This document shows, piece after piece, positions 10,396 to 20,500 of a stretch of 64,000 nt of DNA. The stretch's first letter is position 1. The number at the start of each line of letters is the position of its first letter. The stretch spans positions 112,501 through 176,500 of the forward strand of contig JACEEZ010001777.1 of the NCBI GenBank assembly GCA_016584305.1, read 5' to 3'. The position numbers were made by a program, and so were the translations under genes. A model generated the notes under the pieces. That model saw only the letters and a list, made by a program, of their open reading frames with translations. It had not been told where the DNA came from and did not search any database. This stretch comes from Chionoecetes opilio (lineage: Eukaryota; Arthropoda; Malacostraca; Decapoda; Majidae).

Positions 10396-12234
10396 ATTCA
10401 TCTAGTTGTCTAGTTATGATTTACAGGAAAAGAGCTAAGCTCGTACTGTCCCGTCTCCAAAATTACTATCATCCAGCTTTGGTTTGAAGTCGTGAATATT
10501 CTTGGCGTGTACCACCTCCTTATCCAGGTTATTCCGCAGTTCATTAGATCTGTATGGGAAGTTATACTTCTTGACATCTCTCTTTCATGTGGTTCTCTTC
10601 AACTTCTTTCCATGACCTCTCGCATCTCTCTCGTCCCATAAAAACATATCATCTCTATCAAATCTGTCCAGTCCCTTGGAAACCCTGAACACATTAATCA
10701 GATCCCCTCTTTCCCTTCTTTTCTCCAGGGTTGGAAGATTTAATTTTGACAGTCTTTCCTCGTACGATAAATATTTAAAACTTGAGACCATCTTCGTTGC
10801 CGCCCTCTGTATTTTTCAATCTTTCTAATATTTGTTTTTCTTATGCGGTGACCAAACAACTGCTGCATATTCCAATCTTGGTAGAATCATTGATACAATC
10901 AGCTTTTTCATCATCTCATCCAAATAAGCAAACGCCACTCTTATTTTAAAGTGTGGCTTTAAAGTAATTAAAAGTATGGCCTTAAAGTAATCGTCCAGAC
11001 CATTTCATCATTCCTGATTTAATGCAGTCAAAATATAGCCATCATCGAGTATATCAACAATATGTTGTCACTTTTTTTATCCAGTCACCCGTTTTTAAAT
11101 GATCCGCATTCAAAATCTGTAAATTCCCCGAGCTCTCAAAACACGACTGACGACCAGCACAGGACGGACCATGGCTCGATGACGTCACTTCAGGAGCCTC
11201 CCAGGCCGGCGCTGATACAAATACACGTAGACTCAGAAAAAAATATAGTAGTTACTTGAAGAATTTTGGGTGTTTCTGGTATATTTTTTTTGCGATATGG
11301 CATATACTTGCATCCTGTATGGGTGCAGCAAGAAAGTTGTGCCTTTCCAGAGAGCTTAGCACCCATTTTCGACCTATTTGGCCATGATATGTGTGTGCAG
11401 CGACGGTGAGAGGCGGGTGAGAGTCCCGCGGTGTGAAATACATTGTCTTGCCGCGCGCTTCTCACCCGCCTCTCACCGTCGCTGCACACACATATCATGG
11501 CCAAATAGGTCGGAAATGGGTTATGAATGGGTTATATGGAAATGAGTTATTTTTTGTGGATTAGGTATTTTGAATGAACGTTCAACATAATTATGCAAAG
11601 AAAAAATGGGTCTGGACGATTACTTTAAGAGATTAGACGTCTCTCCAGTGATCTTATGTATGTGTCTCTCTGGTGTAAGATTGCTATTGACCATTGCTTC
11701 CCGGTACTTTTCTTCTTTTGTTTTTCTAATATATTAATTTCCCATTCGGTAATTCCTTGTTTATCTCCTAGTACTCTTACCGAATTCCATCACTTTACAT
11801 TTCCCTGCATTAAACTCCATTTCCCATCTCTGACTCCAGTCTGATATCTTATCAATGTATGTTTGTAGCTGATTGCAATCTTTCTCATTTTTCAATTTTA
11901 ACAGCAACTTGGCATCATCCACAAATAAACTTACATAGATATATATTCCTTCCACCATATAACTTAAATAGACCATGAACATCACTAGTGCCAGCACTGA
12001 CCCTTGACGAACTCCACTTACTACTCTGCACCACTTTGATTGTTGATTTTTTATGACTGTTCTCATCTCCCTGTCCTTCAAGCAATCTTTTTATCCATTT
12101 CAGCACAGCACCTTTCACACCACCTATGTGTACAGTTTTCCATAAGTCTTGCGTGTGGTACCTCGTCAAACGCTTTTTGTAAGTTCAGGAAGACACAATC
12201 GACCCATCTTATCTTTCCTGTGTTTCATCAACCT
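10396..12234 (-). mobile_element. CR1-like LINE, interrupted, minus strand
   Basis: Reverse transcriptase fragments read on the minus strand. 12169-11761 contains VKGAVLKWIKRLL, SGVRQGSVLALVMFMVYL, LFVDDAKLL (the FADD catalytic box altered to FVDD) and WEMEFNAGKCKVMEFG. 10791-10585 contains the thumb/connection motif LNLPTLEKRRERGDLINVF. The order and spacing fit one CR1/L2-like element split by the TTAA-flanked copy at 10982-11628. Its 3' end (TCTAGTT words near 10396) matches the tail of the SINE at 139-412. Several frameshifts make it inactive. At 12235 it is broken by insertion of the second Jockey-like LINE. Confidence 0.75.
10982..11628 (+). mobile_element. TTAA-flanked DNA element, copy 2
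   Basis: TTAA lies at 10982-10985 and 11625-11628, with the same 16-bp TIR as copy 1. It contains the conserved ATGGCATATACTTGCATCC start, giving TCILYGCSKK. The centre holds a perfect 53-bp inverted repeat (11370-11422 with 11460-11512) around a 37-base loop. In copy 1 this region is not inverted. It is inserted within the CR1-like LINE. Confidence 0.8.
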
Positions 12235-13592
12235 TTTTTTTTCATCACAAAGGACTAGCCAAGGACAAAAATAAAAAGTGGGAGCAAAAAGCCTGCTTAA
12301 TTGCCAGTCCCTATAAAGAAAACAGTAAGAGAATAAAGAAAGGGGGATGGGCCAATTTAGTTCAGGAGGTGTCTTGTCACTCCTCTCTTGAAAATATTCA
12401 AGTCATAGGAAGTGGGCAAATAGAAACAGGAAGAGAGTTCCTGAGTTTCGCAGTGAAAGAGATGAAAGAGTAAAAATACTGATTAATTCTTGCATTAGGA
12501 AGATGGACAGAATCGGGATGAGAATGAGTAGAATTTTTTGCGCAGCGAGGCCGCGGCACGGGGGGGAGGCATGCCGCATGCAGTTAGCAAGTTCAGAAGA
12601 GCATTGACCATGAAAATAACGGTACAAGATGGCGAGAGAAGCAACATTACGGCGGTGATTTAAAGATTGAAGACAGTCAGTCAGAGGAGGGGAGTTGGTG
12701 AGACGAAAAGCTTTTGACTCAACCCTGTTAAGGAGATCTGTATGAGTGGATCCCCTCCCACTCTAAACATGTGAGACATTCCCCATACATGGGCGGATAA
12801 GGCCCCTGTACAGAGCAAGTAACTGGGAAGGAGAAAAAAATGGACGCAGACGCCACAGAACACCTAACTTCTTAGAAGCTGTTTAAGCAAGAAATGAGAT
12901 GTGAGATTTCCAGTTCAGATTTTTAGTAAAGGTTGGTCCGAGAATGTTCATTGTAGAAGAGGGAGACAGTTGAGTGTCATTGAAGAAGAGGGGATAGTTG
13001 TCTTGAAAATTTTGTCGAGTAGATTGGTGAAGAAATTGGGTGTGTAAGGCATTGGTAAGGTTTGCTTTGCTACAATCAGAAATTATAGAAAGATCAGAAG
13101 TTAGGCGTTCTGGGGCATCTCTCCGTGAATCACTTAGTTCCTGTTGAGTTGGACGTCTAATATACGACGTTGAAATATGCAGGGTATAATTTCATCAGCG
13201 TAGGAGTGGATAGGGCTTTGAGTTAGACTTAGATCATTAATGAATAGAAAGAGAGTGGGTGATACGACAGAACCCTGAGGAACACCACCATTGATAGACT
13301 TAGGAGAAGAACAATGACCGTCTACAGTAGCTGCAATAGAACGGTTTGAAAGGAAACTTAAAGTAGTCGTCCAGACCCATTTTTTTTTTGCCGAATTATG
13401 TTAAATGTACATTCAAAACACCTAATCCACCAAAAATAATTGATTTCCAGGCCTTATTTCCGTAAAAACACGACTTTTGTAAAAAGCGCGCGAAAAAAAA
13501 AATCTTCCCTCCAACAGGGCTACGACTGTTATTGATGACGTCAGAATAGGGACGCCCGCAGACACTCTGTCTGGCACCTGTCGGCAAATGTT

Positions 13593-13769
13593 ATGATGAG
13601 CGATTGTACTTCGGTGTCAGACAGTGAATCTGTCGCCGTGACAGATTTAGAGTACGATGCTCAATCTGACACCGAAAGAAATGACGCTGGTCGCGTATAC
13701 TATGAGGAAAACGAACCTCAGATTGTCATGGGATCCTATATGTTTGAGCCCGAGTACGAGGTGGATTAA
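13593..13769 (+). CDS. Small acidic ORF with YMFEPEY motif inside TTAA element
   Basis: ATGATG at 13593 opens a 58-aa frame ending in TAA. It is rich in Asp, Glu and Ser (for example SVSDSESVAVTDLEYDAQSD) and ends GSYMFEPEYEVD. A short acidic N terminus followed by a Y-x-F-E-P motif is, as I recall, common at the start of invertebrate proteins carrying the P2X7-receptor C-terminal-like (P2RX7_C) zinc domain. That is recollection rather than a search result. A pyrimidine-rich tract and CAG follow at 13774-13813, so the ORF could be the 5' exon of a longer transposon gene whose remainder was replaced by the palindrome. It may also be non-functional. Confidence 0.4.
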   Translation: MMSDCTSVSDSESVAVTDLEYDAQSDTERNDAGRVYYEENEPQIVMGSYMFEPEYEVD

Positions 13770-13809
13770 CAGGTGTCTCTTTATCTTTCTTTATCTGTCT
13801 CTTTATCTT

Positions 13810-14678
13810 GGCAGGAGGTATGAGATGTGCACTCGCGCGTATGTCCCCCGGTGAAATTATGAATTATTTAATCATAATTTCTACTAGTTATGGACAATTA
13901 CAGTATCTTATAAGTTTTAACTACACAATCGATATTAATAAACGGCTGTTATTTACCAAATAAGCAGTACATGAGAACAGCAGGGCTGTCATAAGCAATA
14001 ATGTCAAGGGCTACTTGGCATTATGTCGGCGAGGGGGAGGCAAGGTGGGTAGGGATGGGTGCCGTGCGAGGCTACATCAGCTGTGTCCCTCCTTCTCCCG
14101 CCCAGATTAGCGACAGTGTTTAGTTTGAGAGAGTTAAAATCATGACTTATTTAGTATCAATTTGAGAGAAATAAGCTGTAGACAGTGTTGTACGCTTACG
14201 GTAATGTGAAGTATTATTCTGGATATGGGGTTCTGGATATGGGGATTATTCAGCCCCATATCCAGAATAATACTTCACATTACCGTAAGCGTACAACACT
14301 GTCTACAGCTTATTTCTCTCAAATTGATACTAAATAAGTCATGATTTTAACTCTCTCAAACTAAACACTGTCGCTAATCTGGGCGGGAGAAGGAGGGACA
14401 CAGCTGATGTAGCCTCGCACGGCACCCATCCCTACCCACCTTGCCTCCCCCTCGCCGACATAATGCCAAGTAGCCCTTGACATTATTGCTTATGACAGCC
14501 CTGCTGTTCTCATGTACTGCTTATTTGGTAAATAACAGCCGTTTATTAATATCGATTGTGTAGTTAAAACTTATAAGATACTGTAATTGTCCATAACTAG
14601 TAGAAATTATGATTAAATAATTCATAATTTCACCGGGGGACATACGCGCGAGTGCACATCTCATACATACCTCCTGCC
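13810..14678. repeat. Near-perfect inverted repeat, arms of about 420 bp
   Basis: The left arm 13810-14230 and right arm 14254-14678 are reverse complements. The symmetry sum of 28484 holds at every checkpoint from the 23-base loop out to 13819/14665, after which the right arm carries a 4-base CATA insertion. No mismatches were noticed in the stretches compared. The arms encode no recognisable protein. Confidence 0.93.
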
Positions 14679-16135
14679 TCCCGCTAGCCGTGAGTTACAT
14701 GACGGCCGCGGTAATTCTTTCTCACTCCATGTCACGTAAAGGAAGCTTCAGAAAGCATATGGGTATAGAGCATTTTGTTCTTAGAATAATTCGGTCTATC
14801 TCCTGTATCAACATTTGCATAAACTCGTGTTACACCCTGTATTTATCTCTGTTTACGTGTCTCTCTGATCAGCGCGGGAAGATGAGCCTCCCTAATGCTA
14901 CGTCACCGAGCCTGAGCCTGAGCGTCTGCAAACCTTGAGAGCGTTTTGAAAACTCGGGGAATTTGCAGATTTTGATTGCGGATTATTTAAAAACGGCTGA
15001 CTGGATACAAAAAGTGACGACGTATTGTTGATATACTCGTTAATGGCTATACTTTGATTGCATTAAATCAGGAATGATGAAATGGTCTGGACGATTACTT
15101 TAAGATGAAGGTGCAGAGAGGATAGAAACCGAATGAGGGTAGTTTAGAAATTAAAGATTTGTGCCAGACTCTTATCAAAAGTTTTTGATATGTCAAGGGC
15201 AACAGCAAAAGTTTCACCGAAATCCTTGAAGGAGGATGACCAAGATTCAGTTAGGAACTCTAGAAGATCGCCAGTAGATCACCCTTTACGGAAACCGTAC
15301 TGACGATCAGATAAAAGAGTTTGAGCAGATTGCTGCTTAAGAATCTTCTTATTTAGTATAGATTCAAAAGCTTTAGAAAGGCAAGTAAAAAAGAAAGGAA
15401 GTCAAAGCTTTAGGACGGTAGTTTGAAGGATTAGAACGGTCACCTCTTTTAGGAACAGGTTGGATGTGATCATGGGAGCAAACTTCCAGCAAGAAGGAAA
15501 GGTGAAAGTAGATAGACAAAGACAGAAAAGTTTGACCAGGCAGGGTGCAAGCACAGAAGCACAGTTTCAGAGAACAATGGGAGGGACTCCGTCAGGACCG
15601 TAAGCCTTCCAAGGATCTAGGCCAGAAAGGGCAAAGAAAACATCATTACGAATGATCTTAATAACAGGCATAATATAGTCAGAGGGTGGAGGAGAAGGAG
15701 GAACAAGCCCTTTATCAACCAGAGTGGAATTTTCAGCAAAGGTTTTGAGCAAAGAGTTCAGCTTTAGAAGTAGATGAGACAGACGTGGAGCCATCTGGGT
15801 GAAGCATAGGAGGGAAAGATGAAGACGAAAATTGTTAGAGATGTTATAAGCTACGTAGATGCCATAAGTCACGAGAAGAGTTTGATTCAGAAAAGTTTTT
15901 TTGGTAAGTTGAAGTAAAGATTTGGCATGATTACGGGCAGAAATATAAAAGGCATGAGTTTCAGGAGATGGATGGGTACGGTACCGTCTGTGAGCCGCCT
16001 CTCTATTTTGGACAGCATGAGAACAAGCAGTGTTAATTAAGGGGAGGATCCGCCATATTTACGTTTCTGTTGATGTTTTTGATGAGTTTACGGGCAAATC
16101 CGAATTATAGTCATACCAAGGCAAGGAAGTTTGAA

Positions 16136-17290
16136 GGAACACTGTTACCAGTCCACACAAGCGTCATACCTCTGCCGACCCTGCCTTTCTGTCAACTCTT
16201 GGCAACGATTTGAAGGCTCTGTCTAGACCTTGCCTTCGTCGGTCGTTCGTCGGTCGTTGCTCGACCGCTATCACTCTTAGTACAAGCCGAGGAGTGTTTC
16301 TGGCGGCGGCTGGCCGAAGAATTAAGTGATTTACGGGTGACGGAGGGATGCCACAGAGCGCCTATAACTTCTTATCTTTAATTTCTGAATGGGCAAAGTA
16401 AACCTTGCTATTATTATTAAGATTGAGAGGATTAAGTAATATTAGCCAATGCTGGGAAAGTGTCTTTTTCACATTTAGTCATATGGACTCATGAGTACGC
16501 TCACGTCATCTGAAGAAAGCACATGGGAAGTAAAAAAAAAATGATCATGAAGCTGTTTTTGCGTGTCCTTTGAATATGCTTAACAGGCTGCTAAAAACAA
16601 TTTTAAACCGCTGCTTCCCGTATCTCATGAGGTCCATTGCCTTTCTCGACATGACCGCGTAGATGTAAAGATGATTTATGTGTTCAAATAATCAGGAACT
16701 AAAGATGTGGTGAATACTACTCGATCAGCTGAACGGGTGGCTGTGAAAAAAAAATCTGATTCACATTCATGAATAGGTTTGTTCACAAGACTACGGGCTT
16801 AAATTAAGGTTATTGATGATCATATCAATTGACTTTAAAGTACTCATAAGGCTGTTAGATCTAAATATCTTTGTATAAAATGAGTGAAATAGAGGAGTGT
16901 AGGCCGGGCGGTGGCGGCGGGATGGCGGGACAACACTGCCCGAGTCCATTTAGTCAATACTACTTTGTGTTGTGTTTGCAATAATTCTATTGTTTTATAT
17001 CACTTTACAATATCTATTTAATGAATACATTGATGTTTACATATTTTTGAGGGAACAATACTTTAGTCAAATAGACGAAAAATTGGATAATTGTTTCTTT
17101 ACAAGTATTGAGAATAATTCATAATTCAATCAAATTGTTCGGATGTTATGGTTTTAATCATATGCATGAGGCACATATATGGCGTTCAACAGCAACATAT
17201 AAACCTATGTTACATGGCTTTATGCAATTAAACAATGCAGTATCAACCCTATAGTAAACCCATGGGCTGATGACGCAACATTGGGGCGCC
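16136..17290. other. No gene seen; upstream region of the UPF0547 gene
   Basis: The sequence is AT-rich from 16400 onward with no family-like reading frame. GTCGGTCGTTCGTCGGTCGTTG at 16239-16260 is a short tandem of GTCGGTCGTT. Promoter elements for the downstream gene were not recognisable with confidence. Confidence 0.4.
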
Positions 17291-17501
17291 TAATTGTAAT
17301 TAATGTGTTGCACTGCACCACTGCATTCCAATCGGACGCCATGTAAACAATCACGATCATGGAGGATTAAAAAGCTGGAATATTGCTTCTCTTTGTTACG
17401 CATAATTACCTCCCATGCCTGCCTGCTCTCAATACTCACACAGCTGACACTAGAAAGGCCACGGCGAGGTAAAATCGCGTCAAATAAGCCTAAAATCGTC
17501 A

Positions 17502-17576
17502 ATGAGTGAGTCCGTGATGCCTCCCAAAGGACTCGGTAAAGCGGTGAGCAAGAAGTGTCCAGACTGCAAGAAACAG
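17502..17576 (+). CDS. UPF0547 gene, coding exon 1
   Basis: Encodes MSESV-MPPKGLGKAVSKKC-PDCKKQ and supplies the first CxxC pair. The donor is CAG|GTAAAC. The exon boundary falls exactly between Gln and the VPVA of exon 2, so the CPxC..QVPVA signature is split by a 12-kb intron. Confidence 0.85.
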
Positions 17577-20500
17577 GTAAACCCTTCGTATTTCTTATCC
17601 CCACGTAGTCATAAGTCCTTGTCAGCCTCTATTTAATTCTAGGCATGCTCGCCTTGGGTGTGTAGACATAGTAAGGGAAGGAAATATGTTGTGGGTGTCG
17701 TGATTTGTGCTACATTGCCGACCTTTCAGCTTTTAAAAGTCCATTCCTTCGCCTTGACTCCAGACGACACATTGAAAACATCGCCGCTAGTAGGCTATAT
17801 TTATTCTTTCCTAGTTTTCGTTATGTTTATGTGTGGTATTGTGTCGCTTAGTTTGTCCAGGGAAGCGTGTGGTTGTGGTGCATTCACGGTATTGTGTGTA
17901 GGTGAGTTGGCTAGGTGAGGTGGTGTGGGAGGCAGGCTTGTGTGAGGGATGCACTAGCCATCACCACTCATGTAACTCACTCGTGCTTCGTTTTGCTCCA
18001 GTATAAAGAAATTATATAGGAAGAGTGCTATGGTGAATCCTGGTTAGTCCTAAGGTTGTGTGTGTGCGTGATAGGTTTATGGAACTGTCGCCGATCGGAA
18101 TTTTCGCCAAAACACGAACCTAGAACTCTCGCCGACGGGGAAATTTTCGGCGAGTTTCATTTATAATAGATGAAAAGAAAAAAGAAAGGGTATTTCATTA
18201 TTGGACACCACATTTTTCGCTTGTTTCAAAACACTAGAACTGCAGTTTAATACAATAGATGGACATTGGTTACGTAACATGACTTAACTGGGGCGACTGT
18301 GGGCTAATTTTTAGAACATGACTGTCTGGATTCAAGTATTTTACACATTTTTACTGTTTATAGGTCAGACCGAGTGTGAAAGTAACAATGAAATGTTGTG
18401 CAAACATTAAAATTTTCATAGGTTAGGTTACGTTACCATTAGGGTTAGGTTAGTTTAATGGTTTAATTAGGTGTATTTTCGCGTGTGTGTCCTATTTGAT
18501 GCTTTTACAAATAGTGTGTTTTACAGGCAAAACTTTAAAAAGTATTTGTGGAAATTTGTCATCACTTTTTTTAATGGGAAAAACACACTTTTTTGAGGTT
18601 TGCACAGGAAAAAGCTATCTCCATTAGGAAAAGCATCACATATTAAGCTAACAAAAATTGAACTGGCCTGATAATCTTGCAACAATCATAAAGTACATTT
18701 TTACCCGACTGTGTCCCCCCGCCCCGCTAGTTTACTAACCTAACCTGGACATTGGTTACCTAACCCGGGTCCAGGTCGTTTCGGCCGTAAATAATTCAAG
18801 CCGAGACGTCCAAATTGGCAAACGGCCGAATCGTCTCACGGCCTAAATTTAATACGACCTAAATAACCAAGCTTCATCAAGATCACACTGCTGATCACAC
18901 TTTTGCAGCTATTGCCTACAGATTATTTCGGTAAATTAGACCTTGATGAATGAATTGTGTGTTATAACGTAAGGCTGTGTGGTGTGATAGGTGGCTGAAG
19001 TGTGACCTGTAGATGTGTTAAACCAGTGGTGATGTGGTGTGTGATTGTGTGCCAGTGTGATGTGATGCATAGTAGTATGATGTGACACATTAATTGTTAT
19101 GTGGTGTGAAACCTGAATTCAATGAAATATAAAGTCATTTAGTGAATACAATATTTTACCTAAGGTTGTACGACAATTTATCTGAAAATACGATAATTCT
19201 GGTGGCTTGGTATGACTATGTGGGCTACAAAAGTTCACATCCCTGCACTGGTCCCTTCAGCCTGAACATCTCGTGGCCTAAAGGTTCCTGCGGCCTAAAG
19301 TTGTGACGGCCTAACTTGATCACGGCCGAAAAAAATACGGCCTAATAAACCCGAACCCCCTAACCTGACCTAACTGATGAAGCTATTGCTGGTATTGGTA
19401 CATTTTTACACTAGGACCAGAATTGTCTACATAGTTGGGAGTAGTATGGTTTCTGTTTACCTTAATGGATTCTAAGAAACATTCTTTTTCCCTCTCTTGA
19501 GTTTCCGTCGCAAATCACTACTTTCATAAATATATAAATATATAATGTTTTTAATAGGAAGGAGAGTGTATAGGAGATATAAAAATTAACTAACCTAACC
19601 CCACCGTTAGACTCGCTAATCTAACCCTAACCCCACGTTTCAACCTAACTAAAGCCAAATCCTTATTAAAAAGTGTCCGCGGCAAGGGAAGAACAGAGGC
19701 AATGCAGGTCACAAGAGGAAGAAGAGTGAGGTGCACGTAAACACATGTCTCTCACTATAAACAGCATGTCATATCTCAAAAAATATTTTTTTGCGACGGA
19801 AGCTCATAAGAGAGAATGTTTCTTAGAATCCAATATGGTAAACAGAAACCATATTCCCAATTGTGTAGGGTTTTTCTGGTCCTAGTATAAAATAATACCC
19901 TGGTATTTGATCACTGAATATAGAAACACAACTAAAATATGATTTAAAGTATATATTACTTATCAGTGGTGGCTCGTGATAAAATAAAATGGAGGGACTG
20001 CAAGCTTCACACAACAGTAGGATACACAAATTTTACCTAACTCAGGTATGAGTTGTAGTTGATGTTCATGGATTTCAGGGCATGGTAGTAGTGGTGGTGG
20101 TAGAAGGGATGGTGGTAGTGTTAGTGGTAGAAGGGATGGCTGAGGTGGTGATGGTAGAATTACAGTATTACTTGAAAATAAAGTCGGTACCGCTTGATTT
20201 CAGTCTGTTCATTTAATGTCAGCTGGGAAAAGTTGATGTTTTGCAAATACTTCACTGGATTTTCCATTGTCATAGGGTAATTAAAGAAAGCACGATTTAA
20301 CCACACCGTCCACACGCACTGTAAACACGAGAGGGACGAGACTTAGCTGCCTCGAATGCAGCTCATTGTTTTCACAAGTGGCGCGGCGGCGGCGCAGACA
20401 GAATCGTACAGTAAATATGAAAGTAACTTAAATTTTGGTCTGGTTTTAATGAAAATTCACTTAGTAACGTATTGAAAATAATTAAATAACATAATGACTT

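Larger units (their letters stand above)
13368..15103 (-). mobile_element. TTAA-flanked DNA element, copy 3 (1.7 kb, with large palindrome)
   Basis: TTAA lies at 13368-13371 and 15100-15103, with TIRs AGTAGTCGTCCAGACC and GGTCTGGACGATTACT. It is in the opposite orientation to copies 1, 2, 4 and 5, whose CATTTCATCATTCC end here lies at 15070-15090. It is the only copy with extra internal sequence: a 58-codon acidic ORF (13593-13769) and a palindrome of about 0.87 kb (13810-14678). It is nested in a Jockey-like LINE. Confidence 0.8.
12235..16135 (-). mobile_element. Jockey-like LINE copy 2, interrupted
   Basis: The minus-strand 3' poly(A) is the T run at 12235-12243. Moving rightwards the ORF fragments run from the C terminus towards the N terminus. 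Near 13250-13360 the frame gives pieces resembling SPTLFLLFINDL-type text. Beyond the insertion, 15110-15700 gives (minus strand) SDRQYGFRKG-like and GPDGVPPIVL motifs, standard Jockey-clade reverse-transcriptase blocks. The TTAA-flanked element at 13368-15103 splits it. The right limit near 16135 is approximate. Multiple stops and frameshifts are present. Confidence 0.7.

Noticed and set aside
17303..17604. ORFs on both strands just upstream of and over UPF0547 exon 1
   Set aside because: They are out of frame with, or antisense to, the real exon and lack family motifs.
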